Numbered from the stretch's first letter, positions 7,141-14,434 are shown. The stretch is DNA of 17,827 bases from an uncultured Finegoldia sp. (GCF_947252345.1 NZ_CAMXVC010000035.1:1-17827); one strand, 5' to 3'. Numbers and translations: made by a program. The notes: a model not told the origin generated them from the sequence alone.

Positions 7141-7913
7141 TTCTCCTTTGATTTGATAAAATTATAACCACCAGCTTAGTTGATGGTTTGCTCTGCCCCT
7201 ATAAGAGGCTGTTACCGGCAGCATTTTATGCTTTGGACTTTCTTTCTCTTACACCAATTTTCGCAGCTGGTGCTAAAGCACCTTATTTTCTGCTTTTGTT
7301 TACTTGCTCACCCGTAAACTGGTCTACAAATTCTTTAATGCTTATTTGATCTGCCATATAATCTTCTTTTAATTGATTTCTTATATATTCTTCAATTTTC
7401 TTTGCATTTTTCCTGCTGCATCCACGTAATATCCTCTGCACCAAAATTTCTACTTCCATATTTGTATTTTAAATTTGCATGCCTATCAAATATCATTAGG
7501 CTATTTTCCCCTTTTAAATATCCCATTATTTCCGATACACTGTACTTTGGTGGTATTTCAAGCAACTTGTGAATACGGTTCGGACACAATTCAGCTTCTA
7601 TTATTCTTGTTCCTTTTCTTGTTAATAAATCTCTTAGTATTTTTCCTATATCTTGTTTTAATTTTCCGTATATTATTTATCTTCTGTATTTTGGTGCAAA
7701 TACCATATTATACTTACAGTTCCATCTTGTGTGTGATAACTATTATTATCCATTATGATGATAAGCTCCTTTGTTAATATGTGCAGCTTGTCAGACAACA
7801 CTATTCGATCATATGAGGTTTTGTTTTGCTTGAAGCTAAAGCTATTGTCTTTCACCTGCATAGCAGGTGGTTTTTTGTTTCGCTCACTTCGTTCGCTCAA
7901 CACACTTAAGTGC
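7141..7913 (-). mobile_element. Decayed IS200/IS605-family insertion sequence
   Basis: The element runs on the minus strand from about 7913 (TTAAGTGC end) through a subterminal hairpin (CACCTGC-ATA-GCAGGTG, 7853-7869), a broken TnpA gene, and a right-end hairpin (AACCACCA 7166-7173 with TGATGGTT 7181-7188). Short hairpins at both ends in place of terminal inverted repeats, and no target duplication, are the hallmarks of IS200/IS605. It is inserted immediately downstream of the histidine-triad gene's terminator. Exact end points are estimates. Confidence 0.75.
7283..7753 (-). pseudogene. tnpA: Inactivated IS200-type Y1 transposase (TnpA)
   Basis: Single-strand transposase of the HUH/Y1 class, readable only in pieces. 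The start MDNNS is at 7753; a frameshift follows. The main frame then gives RR, stop, IIYGKLKQDIGKILRDL and, from 7589, CPNRIHKLLEIPPKYSVSE and FDRHANLKYKYGSRNF. Another frameshift or two lead to KKIEEYIRNQLKEDYMADQ and the end at 7283. The catalytic tyrosine region (EEYIRNQ) is still legible, but the metal-binding HxH motif normally seen as CPDHIH reads CPNRIH, so its first histidine is lost. With a stop, frameshifts and a broken active site the protein is dead. Confidence 0.88.
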
Positions 7914-7917
7914 ACAA

Positions 7918-7949
7918 CAAAAAATCCCCCTGAATGTTCAGAGGGATTG
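7918..7949 (-). terminator. Terminator of the zinc operon
   Basis: AATCCC-C-CTGA (7924-7934) pairs with TCAG-A-GGGATT (7939-7949), one internal mismatch; the minus strand continues into a T tract. It lies 31 bases after the stop of the histidine-triad gene. Confidence 0.8.
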
Positions 7950-8214
7950 CTTCTTTGTGAAAGAAGTTTTCGGGGGTTGTTATTTGATAGTTTCTGTTGT
8001 TTTGTCTGTTGTGCTGTTTTGTGTTTGTTGTTTGTTTTCTTTTGGTTGTGCCGGTTGTTTTTCTTCTGCCGGTTGTTTTTCTTTGTCTTTTTTGTCGTGA
8101 GAGCTGTTTTGTTCGTGTTGTTTGTTGTCTTCTTGTTTTTCTTCTTGTTTTTCTTCTTGTTTGTTGTCTTTTTGTTTGTATTCAGTCTCGTTTTCTTGTT
8201 GTTCTTTTAATTTT
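7918..8214. repeat. Direct repeat unit A, right copy (Pht tail plus terminator)
   Basis: The counterpart of 1890-2157 in the same orientation. Here the homology runs on into the complete gene, so this is the intact locus. Confidence 0.9.
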
Positions 8215-10286
8215 TGCTCTTTTTCCAGTTGTTCGTCGCTTGGTATTTGTGGAAGTTGTCCTTTGTAGGATATTTTTCCGTTTTTCTTTTCAAATTTGCT
8301 TATGTGGAAGCTTGTCGTCGTATCTTTAGTGTATATGTCGACAGTTTCTTGTCCAATCGAGAAGATTCTCGACGTGTCACTGATTTTGTAGTGAGATTTC
8401 AAAAATTCTATTACTTCTTCTATTTTCAAGTCTGATTTGTACGTCAAATCAACTTGTGGATGTGTGAATTTGTATTTCAACGTTGCGACGACGTCTTTCG
8501 CTGTGAATCCCTTCAAAGCTCCTGATTTTTCCATTTTCAACAAGTCTTTTATGCTTAGTGCGTGGTAGTGGTCGCCGTGTAACCAGTAGAATACATTGTC
8601 TTGTTTGTCGTCTGTTCCCACTATGGTGATTCCGTCTGTCAATTTGCCGTATCCCGTCATACTTCTTAGATTGTCGTTGAGTATGGCTTCGATTCCGTCG
8701 ACTTTGTTGGCTTGGATGTCATCGTAGTTGAAGATGTCCTTGTCGTCTACTTCTACATTTCCAACATCGACGTAGTCTTTGATGTATTCAGCGTTTGGAT
8801 AGTGGCTTTTTGGATTGACTCTTACCATCAACACTTCTTCGTCACCTCTGTACAAGTGCCAGTGGTCTTTGTGGTCGACGATTTTCGTGATGCCTTCCGG
8901 CCATTTAATCTCGTCGTTGTTTTGTGGCTCGTCGTGGTTTCCTTGGTAATTTCCATACGTCGCTTCTGGGAAGAGTTCTTTCGGATTGGTGTATGTTATC
9001 GCTTCGTTCCCGTTGGAGTCGTAGATGTGATAATGGTCTTCGTGTTTTAGGATTTTGACGATGTCAAATCTGTTGATTTCGTTTATTTTTCCATCTTTTC
9101 CGATAACTTTTGTTATTTTGAGCTCTTTTATTTTTTGTTGTCGTGTCTTGGCATTTGGAATTTGCGATGTGCCATCTTGTGACGGATTGTCTTGTGGGTT
9201 TTGTCCTGTCGGATTTTCCCTTTGTGGATTTTCCTTTGCGTCGTTGTGGTGTTGACTATGTTCGCCGTCACCTGCGTGGCTTCCCGTGTAAATTCCAACA
9301 GCGATGTCTGGGTAAAGTGATGATGGATTCTTGTAAGTTATAAATTCATCGCCGTCTTTTGTGTAAACGTGCCAATGGTCGCCGTGTTTCAATATTTTGA
9401 TGACGTTGTGTTTTTTCTTGTTGCCCTCCACTTTGACGAGTTTGTCGTCACGAATTAGCCTGTCCGAATTGTGTTTCGTGTAGGTCTTGTTAGATTTTTT
9501 GTTCTTTTTTTGTTTTTCCCTGTCTTCTTTGATAATCTTGGCAATCATTTGTTTTCTGTTGGCGTGTGTTCCAACGTACTGACCGTACTCTGCATTTGGA
9601 TATAAGCTTCTAGGGTCTGTGTAGGACACAAACTCGTTGCCCTTTGACGTGTAGATGTGGTAATGGTCGCCGTGCTTCAATATCTTGATGACTCTTTCGT
9701 CGTTTTTCTCGATAGTTTTTTTGAGTTTTTGCTTTTCGTGTGCAATTGTCTTTGCGTCCATTTTGCCGTGAAAATGTCTGTTGTTATCCGCATGGGTTCC
9801 AACGTACGTTCCCACTTTTATGTGTGGAAACATCATTGATGGGTCTTCGTAAGTGAGATATTCCCCGCCACCTCTCAAATAAACGTGCCAATGGTCGCCG
9901 TGCTTTAATATTTTAACGACGTTTTGACCTTTGAGTCTACTCTTGCCGACAACGCTCACCATTTCAAAATTCGTCGTGTCTTTTATTTTGCTCGGGTCTT
10001 TGTAAGTAATCTTCTCTCTGCCATCCTTTGTAAAAACGTGCCAATGGTCGCCGTGCTTGACGACTTTGACGATGTCAGATTTTTTGATTTCAGAATCTAT
10101 CAAGACCTCCGTTGTCTTGTCCTTTTTTATTGTTGGTTTCTTCTCGCTGCAAGTCGATTGTTGCGTTGTGTTAACGTTAGAATTTGCAAGCTCCTTCTTT
10201 TTTTCCTGCTTGGAAAAGCTCGAACAAGAACTTAAAACTGTCGACAACAAAACCACAGCCAATATTATTTTCTTATTGTAATTCAT
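7980..10286 (-). CDS. Pht-like histidine-triad zinc-binding lipoprotein
   Basis: A 768-residue exported lipoprotein. Residues 1-20 are a signal peptide, and LSSC places the lipidated cysteine at 21. Seven HxxHxH motifs follow: 78-83, 129-134, 205-210, 301-306, 415-420, 472-477 and 570-575. The first six sit in a recurring module (roughly KILKHGDHWHVY, then an aromatic-PS/YP segment and often VGTHA). This is the signature of streptococcal histidine-triad proteins, whose HxxHxH sites bind zinc at the cell surface. Extra histidines at 165-183 and 336-347 may add binding capacity. The tail after ~680 is low-complexity K/E/Q/N. ATG 10286 is chosen because GGAGA and the signal peptide fit; the longer frame has neither. 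It starts eight bases after the permease gene stop, hence in the zinc operon, and probably hands zinc to the binding protein. Confidence 0.9.
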   Translation of the reverse strand: MNYNKKIILAVVLLSTVLSSCSSFSKQEKKKELANSNVNTTQQSTCSEKKPTIKKDKTTEVLIDSEIKKSDIVKVVKHGDHWHVFTKDGREKITYKDPSKIKDTTNFEMVSVVGKSRLKGQNVVKILKHGDHWHVYLRGGGEYLTYEDPSMMFPHIKVGTYVGTHADNNRHFHGKMDAKTIAHEKQKLKKTIEKNDERVIKILKHGDHYHIYTSKGNEFVSYTDPRSLYPNAEYGQYVGTHANRKQMIAKIIKEDREKQKKNKKSNKTYTKHNSDRLIRDDKLVKVEGNKKKHNVIKILKHGDHWHVYTKDGDEFITYKNPSSLYPDIAVGIYTGSHAGDGEHSQHHNDAKENPQRENPTGQNPQDNPSQDGTSQIPNAKTRQQKIKELKITKVIGKDGKINEINRFDIVKILKHEDHYHIYDSNGNEAITYTNPKELFPEATYGNYQGNHDEPQNNDEIKWPEGITKIVDHKDHWHLYRGDEEVLMVRVNPKSHYPNAEYIKDYVDVGNVEVDDKDIFNYDDIQANKVDGIEAILNDNLRSMTGYGKLTDGITIVGTDDKQDNVFYWLHGDHYHALSIKDLLKMEKSGALKGFTAKDVVATLKYKFTHPQVDLTYKSDLKIEEVIEFLKSHYKISDTSRIFSIGQETVDIYTKDTTTSFHISKFEKKNGKISYKGQLPQIPSDEQLEKEQKLKEQQENETEYKQKDNKQEEKQEEKQEDNKQHEQNSSHDKKDKEKQPAEEKQPAQPKENKQQTQNSTTDKTTETIK

Positions 10287-10294
10287 TTTATCTC

Positions 10295-11086
10295 CTATTT
10301 TTTCCTTATTATCAACGAAATTATCAGCCAAAAAACCGATATCAACACGATTACAGACCCCGGTCTGAGGTTTAGCATATAAGATATCACAAGCCCCAAA
10401 TACACAAACACCACCGAAAAAATTATCGAACAAATCAAAGTGTTTTTGTACGTTTTGGTGTACTGCATAGCGCTTATATTCGGCAACACCAGTAGCGATG
10501 ACACGATTAACGAGCCTATCGTTTTTGCCGAAATAGATATGGCGATGGCAGACAAAAATGTCACGCAAAAATTAATAAACTTGATGTTAATTCCCAAAAT
10601 CCTAGCAGCTTTCCAATCAAAAATGCTCAGATACAACCTCTTGTACAAAAGTGTGTATGCCACTAACACAAATGCGGCCACTGCTAAAACCAAGTAAAAC
10701 TCCTCGTCGCTTATCGTCACGATAGAGCCGAACAGATACGACGAGATGCTGTTGGTGTTTTTCACCATCGACGAAAAAATCCCTGCAAGCCCGATTGACA
10801 GAGCGAGGATAATCACCGTCGATATCTCCTGATAGGATTTCAATCTGTTTCTTATCACCTCGATTGAAAGCCCCGCAAAAACACACGCCACGATGGCTGC
10901 CAATAGCGGATTGAACCCGAACGCAAGTCCAATCGTAAGCCCTGCGAGTGACGAATGTGAGAGAGTGTCCCCAATCATCGACAGCCTTTTTAATAAAACA
11001 ACCTGCCCCATACAAGGGAGTATAATCGCAAGCAAACCCCCTACAATGAAAGCTCGCTGCATAAATTCGTATTCAAAAATATCCAT
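10295..11086 (-). CDS. znuB: Zinc ABC transporter permease (ABC-3 family)
   Basis: A 263-residue integral membrane protein with seven or more hydrophobic segments. The segment LLKRLSMIGDTLSHSSLAG (about 33-51) is the conserved ABC-3 permease motif shared by ZnuB, AdcB, PsaC and MtsC. The C-terminal pair of segments ends in IIRKK. It would form the membrane channel for the metal delivered by the binding protein, powered by the ATPase encoded just upstream. The start at 11086 (MDIFEYEF) is preferred, with GAGGGG close upstream and overlapping the ATPase stop; a start at 11110 lacks a ribosome site. Family membership is certain; zinc in preference to manganese comes from the binding protein and the histidine-triad neighbour. 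Confidence 0.9.
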   Translation of the reverse strand: MDIFEYEFMQRAFIVGGLLAIILPCMGQVVLLKRLSMIGDTLSHSSLAGLTIGLAFGFNPLLAAIVACVFAGLSIEVIRNRLKSYQEISTVIILALSIGLAGIFSSMVKNTNSISSYLFGSIVTISDEEFYLVLAVAAFVLVAYTLLYKRLYLSIFDWKAARILGINIKFINFCVTFLSAIAISISAKTIGSLIVSSLLVLPNISAMQYTKTYKNTLICSIIFSVVFVYLGLVISYMLNLRPGSVIVLISVFWLIISLIIRKK

Positions 11087-11093
11087 ATTCCCC

Positions 11094-11750
11094 TCACAGA
11101 CGAATCTCATTTTTTTGTATTCTCACAGCCTTTTTGTCCTTGATTTTTATCGCATAATCAATGTACTTTCCAGCCAAATCAAGCTGATGAGTTATTATCA
11201 CAACGGTTTTGTTTTTGAGATTGGACAAATTTTCGAAAAACTCATCCGCAAACTTCTCGTCAATTCCACTCGTAGGCTCATCCAGAAAAATAATCTTCGC
11301 ATCCTTTATCAAAGCGAGTACAATCCCAAGCCTTTGAAGCTGTCCACCAGACAACTCGTCAAGAGATTTTTTGCGATGCTCAAAAAGCCCCACCTGTTCC
11401 AAGTAAAACTTCAAATCTGCCTTCTTTTTCAAAAAAGACAAGTGAATCTTCACGCACTCCTCAATAGTCGTCGGGAAATTTTTGTATGACAAGACAGAAT
11501 TTTGAGAAATATACGCCAAATCCCTAAAATGATTGTCCCTTTTTATGTCGACACCGAAAAGTTGTATCTCGCCGTCATAATTAGTCAGATTTTGCAACAT
11601 AAGATTCATCAACGTAGACTTGCCAGCCCCGTTCTCACCGACAATTGCCACAAAATCCCCCTCATTCACGGCAAAACTCACCCCATCTAGTATAGGATTT
11701 TTCTCATAGGAAAAGGACAAATCCCTGACACAAATAACCTCCTTACTCAT
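11094..11750 (-). CDS. znuC: Zinc ABC transporter ATP-binding protein
   Basis: A 218-residue ATPase with Walker A GENGAGKST (38-46), a Q-loop in ISQNS (81-85), the ABC signature LSGGQ (133-137), Walker B with IIFLDEP (153-159) and the H-loop histidine in ITHQ (188). The size and motif set match the short ATPases of the metal-uptake ABC family. ATG 11750 is inside the end of the binding-protein gene (eight-base overlap with its stop), and the permease start lies just before this gene's stop at 11094, so all three are translationally linked. The upstream in-frame ATG at 11765 would lengthen the overlap without a better ribosome site. Confidence 0.92.
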   Translation of the reverse strand: MSKEVICVRDLSFSYEKNPILDGVSFAVNEGDFVAIVGENGAGKSTLMNLMLQNLTNYDGEIQLFGVDIKRDNHFRDLAYISQNSVLSYKNFPTTIEECVKIHLSFLKKKADLKFYLEQVGLFEHRKKSLDELSGGQLQRLGIVLALIKDAKIIFLDEPTSGIDEKFADEFFENLSNLKNKTVVIITHQLDLAGKYIDYAIKIKDKKAVRIQKNEIRL

Positions 11751-12681
11751 TGAAAGCTTCCACAAGTTGTTTTAAGTTTTCTTCCATAAGCTTCAAATAG
11801 CCCTTTGCAACTTGACTTTCGTCGAGGTTTTCCATCGTATACAAAGTAGATGTTTTTGTGTGAGTGTTTTTCGCCAAAGTCTCTGCAACTTTCGGCGTAG
11901 CCTTGCCCTCGAAAAATATCGTAGAAATATGCTTGTCCTTCACGAAATCTGCGATTGTTTTAAGTTGCTTGGCAGTAGGCTCATCCTCAGGAGAAATCCC
12001 CGTCACTGCAACCTGCTTCAAACCATAATCGTCTGCCAAATAATTGAACGCCGCATGGGAAACGACAAAATACTTGTCCTTGCTCTTGACCTTCGAAAGC
12101 TCCATTTCGAACTTCTTGTCCAATTCGTCGAACTTGCCACTGGCCTCGTCCAAATTCTTCTTGTAGAACTTTTCATTCTCAGGGTCAATCGCAGACAACT
12201 TCTTGTAAATCGAATCCAACATCTTCTTGGCATTTTTCACAGAAAGCCAAGTGTGTGGATTGATAGCCGTCATATCCGAACCCTCGCTCGAAGAATCCAA
12301 CAAAGTTAGCCCTTGTGACAAATCCAAAAACTTCCCGTCATCCTTCATAGATTTCTTCAAATCGTCCACAAAAGCCTCCATACCGGCACCATTGTAAACA
12401 ATCAAATCGCCCTTCAAAACATCCTTCATAGTGTCCGTCGTAAGCTCAAAAGAATGAGGCTCCTCATTCGTCTTGATAATAGTCTTGACCTCCATCTTAT
12501 CCTTGACAATCATCTTCGTCAAATCCGCCACCGGAAAAAACGTCGCATAAATAGTCTTCTTAGAATCAGTCTTAGCCGCATCTTCGCTCTTAACATCCTT
12601 AGACCCTTGCTTGCCACAAGCAGTCAACAAAAACAAAGCTGCAACGAAGACAACCAATATTTTCTTAAAATTCTTGCTCAT
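11743..12681 (-). CDS. znuA: Zinc-binding lipoprotein of the ABC transporter (ZnuA/AdcA type)
   Basis: A 312-residue cluster A-I binding protein. The signal peptide ends in LLTAC (lipid cysteine 22). Candidate ligands are H76 (EEPHSFE), H143 (INPHTWL), H209 (VVSHAAF) and E284 (YTMENL), with spacing close to that known for AdcA (three histidines and a glutamate). Manganese proteins such as PsaA instead have a glutamate in place of the third histidine and an aspartate last, so zinc is favoured. The flexible histidine-rich loop of many ZnuA/AdcA proteins is missing: the segment between 112 and 140 has no histidine. ATG 12681 has AAGGAGG upstream; the frame's earlier ATG at 12714 lies within the operator region. 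First gene of the operon. Confidence 0.92.
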   Translation of the reverse strand: MSKNFKKILVVFVAALFLLTACGKQGSKDVKSEDAAKTDSKKTIYATFFPVADLTKMIVKDKMEVKTIIKTNEEPHSFELTTDTMKDVLKGDLIVYNGAGMEAFVDDLKKSMKDDGKFLDLSQGLTLLDSSSEGSDMTAINPHTWLSVKNAKKMLDSIYKKLSAIDPENEKFYKKNLDEASGKFDELDKKFEMELSKVKSKDKYFVVSHAAFNYLADDYGLKQVAVTGISPEDEPTAKQLKTIADFVKDKHISTIFFEGKATPKVAETLAKNTHTKTSTLYTMENLDESQVAKGYLKLMEENLKQLVEAFNE

Positions 12682-12695
12682 AAACTCCTCCTTAA

Positions 12696-12748
12696 TGCAA
12701 ATAGTTTGCAACAACTAATATAATACACTAAATGCAAATGATTCGCAA
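12696..12748 (-). promoter_or_regulatory. Zinc operon promoter with two Fur-family-like (putative Zur) boxes
   Basis: On the minus strand, TTGCGA (12748-12743), a 17-base spacer and TATTAT (12725-12720) form the promoter. Two 15-bp inverted repeats of 7-1-7 type flank the -10: TGCAAATAGTTTGCA (12696-12710, perfect outer six-base arms) downstream, and TGCAAATGATTCGCA (12733-12747, one mismatch) over the -35. Their centres are 37 bp apart. The 7-1-7 geometry is that of Fur-family regulators; Zur is inferred from the genes controlled. Confidence 0.7.
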
Positions 12749-12783
12749 CAATTTTTTAAAAAATTTTTAACAAACACAAAAAA

Positions 12784-12811
12784 ACCGGCAAATCACAGTG
12801 GACTCGCCGGT
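12784..12811 (-). terminator. Terminator of the YvrJ operon
   Basis: ACCGGC (12784-12789) and GCCGGT (12806-12811) form a stem; on the minus strand the next bases are a run of Ts. It lies about 60 bases after the YvrJ stop and upstream of the zinc promoter, insulating the two. Confidence 0.7.
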
Positions 12812-12870
12812 CTTTCACGAAAAATTTTAGGAAAATTTTGAAATTAATAAAAATTATGGAATTAACAAGG

Positions 12871-13017
12871 TTATTTGTTCATGCTCGACAGGATAGCGTT
12901 GAGCTTTTCAATGGAGATTTTGATATCTTCTAGTCGGGACTCCACCCTGACTAGAAGAAAAGCCGTCACTGAAATGGGAAAGCCCACGTTACCAACAAAG
13001 CTTAGTAAATCGTCCAT
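12871..13017 (-). CDS. YvrJ-family small protein
   Basis: A 48-residue protein with a single hydrophobic segment: MDDLLSFVGNVGFPISVTAF, then LLVRVESRLEDI and an amphipathic helix. The pattern of a short acidic start, NVGFPI, a membrane segment ending in a LLVR-type boundary, and a charged helix is that of the YvrJ family (small, function unknown). ATG 13017 follows the DUF2922 stop by seven bases, with a modest ribosome site (GTAGG) overlapping that stop, so it is likely translated with it. It would be a small single-pass membrane protein. Confidence 0.8.
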   Translation of the reverse strand: MDDLLSFVGNVGFPISVTAFLLVRVESRLEDIKISIEKLNAILSSMNK

Positions 13018-13024
13018 ACTCGAC

Positions 13025-13243
13025 CTACTTCAAAACGACTTGTTTTCTCTCAACGGACACGATATCAGCTTCTAATTTCTTATTAAAAACTCCCGATTTA
13101 CCCGTCAAAGCCTCAGACTCTACGATTTTAGTGAGCTGTTTGTCGATTTCATCATCAGTTTTGTTTTCATCGAAATTGTCGATTCTGATTGTCATTTTTT
13201 CGTTGAATTCATTGCCTAATTTTAATTGCAAATACTTATCCAT
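13025..13243 (-). CDS. DUF2922-family protein
   Basis: A 72-residue soluble protein, charged and without cysteine or a signal peptide. It begins MDKYLQLKLGNEFNEKMTIR and has alternating beta-like segments, as in DUF2922 proteins, which commonly sit between a DUF1659 and a YvrJ gene. AGGAGGGGTG just upstream supports ATG 13243. The family has no known biochemical role that I can name; the constant partnership points to a joint job. Confidence 0.75.
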   Translation of the reverse strand: MDKYLQLKLGNEFNEKMTIRIDNFDENKTDDEIDKQLTKIVESEALTGKSGVFNKKLEADIVSVERKQVVLK

Positions 13244-13254
13244 CTACACCCCTC

Positions 13255-13440
13255 CTATAATTGTTTTGTTTCCACAAGATAAGCTTGCTTATCTTTACCT
13301 AACATCAACTCTTGGATAGCCAAACAAGCATCTCTCAACTTGTCTTCAGCCACCTTATCATTTACATTGTTGATTGTCTTTGACAACTTTTTTTGTTTGC
13401 CGTCTTTCACAACAGCTGAAGTGATTTTTAATTGTTTCAT
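13255..13440 (-). CDS. DUF1659-family protein
   Basis: A 61-residue basic protein: MKQLKITSAVVKDGKQKKLS, then TINNVNDKVAEDKLRDACLA and a short C-terminal helix and strand. It matches DUF1659 in length and layout. ATG 13440 has AAGGGGGAG upstream and is preferred to the ATG at 13458. First gene of the DUF1659-DUF2922-YvrJ operon, with 11 bases to the next start. Function unknown; no catalytic motif is visible. Confidence 0.75.
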   Translation of the reverse strand: MKQLKITSAVVKDGKQKKLSKTINNVNDKVAEDKLRDACLAIQELMLGKDKQAYLVETKQL

Positions 13441-13511
13441 TCTCACTCCCCCTTTCACTTATACATACATTTGGGGGTGTGATTTTACTATTCTGATTTG
13501 AAAAATTTGGG

Positions 13512-13517
13512 TATAAT
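13512..13517 (+). promoter_or_regulatory. Probable -10 box of the DUF3139 pair
   Basis: TATAAT at 13512-13517, about 30 bases before the start. The -35 region is poor, so activity rests mostly on the -10 box. Confidence 0.5.
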
Positions 13518-13547
13518 GTAATTAACACAAGAAAGGTTGTGAAATTT

Positions 13548-13946
13548 ATGAAAAGGTTATTTAAAATTCTACTTACAATTGTAATCGTCTACTTAATTGT
13601 CGGCTGGACTTACAATCATCCAGTTCAATATTTTTGTGGAAAACACAGGCTGTATTCTTTTATGGAGCAGCAAGGAACTAATAAAGATAATATTTTGAAG
13701 ATTTCATCAAGCTATGATTTTAAAACTGAGGGTTATGAATTTGATGTGATTTTTAAGGATGATCCATTGGTTGAATATCGTTACAGTTATCATTTGACTA
13801 ATTTTAGATTGTCTAATTTGCCGCATTTGTTTGAAGATACCAACAAAATCAGTGTTGATATTTACGAATACGCTACAGGAAGTCCTATCGGAAACACCTA
13901 TTTCAAAAAGGCAAAATATATGAAATACACTGATGGATGGCATTAA
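13548..13946 (+). CDS. DUF3139-family membrane-anchored protein (copy 1)
   Basis: A 132-residue protein with one N-terminal membrane segment (about residues 5-22) followed by an extracellular-looking domain. The start of the domain reads NHPVQYFCGKHRLYSFMEQQ, then GTNKDNI, and later FKDDPLVEYRYSYHL, matching DUF3139. ATG 13548 is placed 11 bases after AAAGG; GTG 13539 is possible but too close to that site. The next gene is a paralogue nine bases away. Function unknown; probably a small cell-surface protein. Confidence 0.75.
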   Translation: MKRLFKILLTIVIVYLIVGWTYNHPVQYFCGKHRLYSFMEQQGTNKDNILKISSSYDFKTEGYEFDVIFKDDPLVEYRYSYHLTNFRLSNLPHLFEDTNKISVDIYEYATGSPIGNTYFKKAKYMKYTDGWH

Positions 13947-13955
13947 GAGGTGAAT

Positions 13956-14390
13956 ATGAAAAATAAATTATACAAATTTATCAAAATCGTGATCTGTATT
14001 TTCGTGATTTACAATGTTGTGTGGTGGGTTGTTGATCATCCAATTCAAAGCTATTTTGCAAACAAAAAACTTGACCAAGTCCTCACTTTACAAGGAACCG
14101 ACAGATCCAACATCAAATCTATAGAAAAATATAATGATCCAAGTAGGAATACCACATGTTTTACAATATATTTCAAAGATGAACCCAATACACAATACGA
14201 GTACCGATATTTCTTGTACTCCAATGTTTATTTGAACCCTTGGAAGAACAACTACAACAAAATGTTTTGTTTTGCTTATGATATGAAGCTAAAAAAAGAA
14301 AAAAACATGTACGACAATCACAACTACCTTGCAAGAAAGCCGTTTGCTGATTATATTAAATATCAAAAATGTTTAAATACTTGGAAATAA
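13956..14390 (+). CDS. DUF3139-family membrane-anchored protein (copy 2)
   Basis: A 144-residue paralogue of the preceding gene. It has the same plan: one N-terminal membrane segment, then DHPIQSYFANKKLDQVLTLQ, GTDRSNI and FKDEPNTQYEYRYFL, which align with NHPVQYF, GTNKDNI and FKDDPLVEYRYSYHL in copy 1. The C-terminal part is longer and differs. ATG 13956 follows AAGAGGTG. The pair arose by tandem duplication and is well diverged, so it is not recent. Confidence 0.75.
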   Translation: MKNKLYKFIKIVICIFVIYNVVWWVVDHPIQSYFANKKLDQVLTLQGTDRSNIKSIEKYNDPSRNTTCFTIYFKDEPNTQYEYRYFLYSNVYLNPWKNNYNKMFCFAYDMKLKKEKNMYDNHNYLARKPFADYIKYQKCLNTWK

Positions 14391-14399
14391 CTCCACAAA

Positions 14400-14434
14400 A
14401 ACAAGCTCACTTAATAAGATGAGCTTGTTGTTTT
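14400..14434. terminator. Bidirectional terminator between convergent genes
   Basis: Perfect ten-base arms AACAAGCTCA (14400-14409) and TGAGCTTGTT (14420-14429) with T/A runs on both sides. The stop of the minus-strand membrane protein (14413-14411) lies in the loop, so the right arm is coding for that gene. Confidence 0.85.

Noticed and set aside
2148..7913. Composite transposon formed by two IS200 copies
   Set aside because: IS200/IS605 elements do not normally form composite transposons, the left copy lacks its catalytic part and the right one is dead; recombination between repeats is a better explanation.
7755..8329. Plus-strand hydrophobic frames of 151 and 110 residues
   Set aside because: Same artefact as above, opposite the intact Pht tail and the IS end.
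10287..10568. Longer N-terminus of the histidine-triad protein
   Set aside because: It runs back over the permease gene, has no ribosome site and would bury the signal peptide and lipobox.
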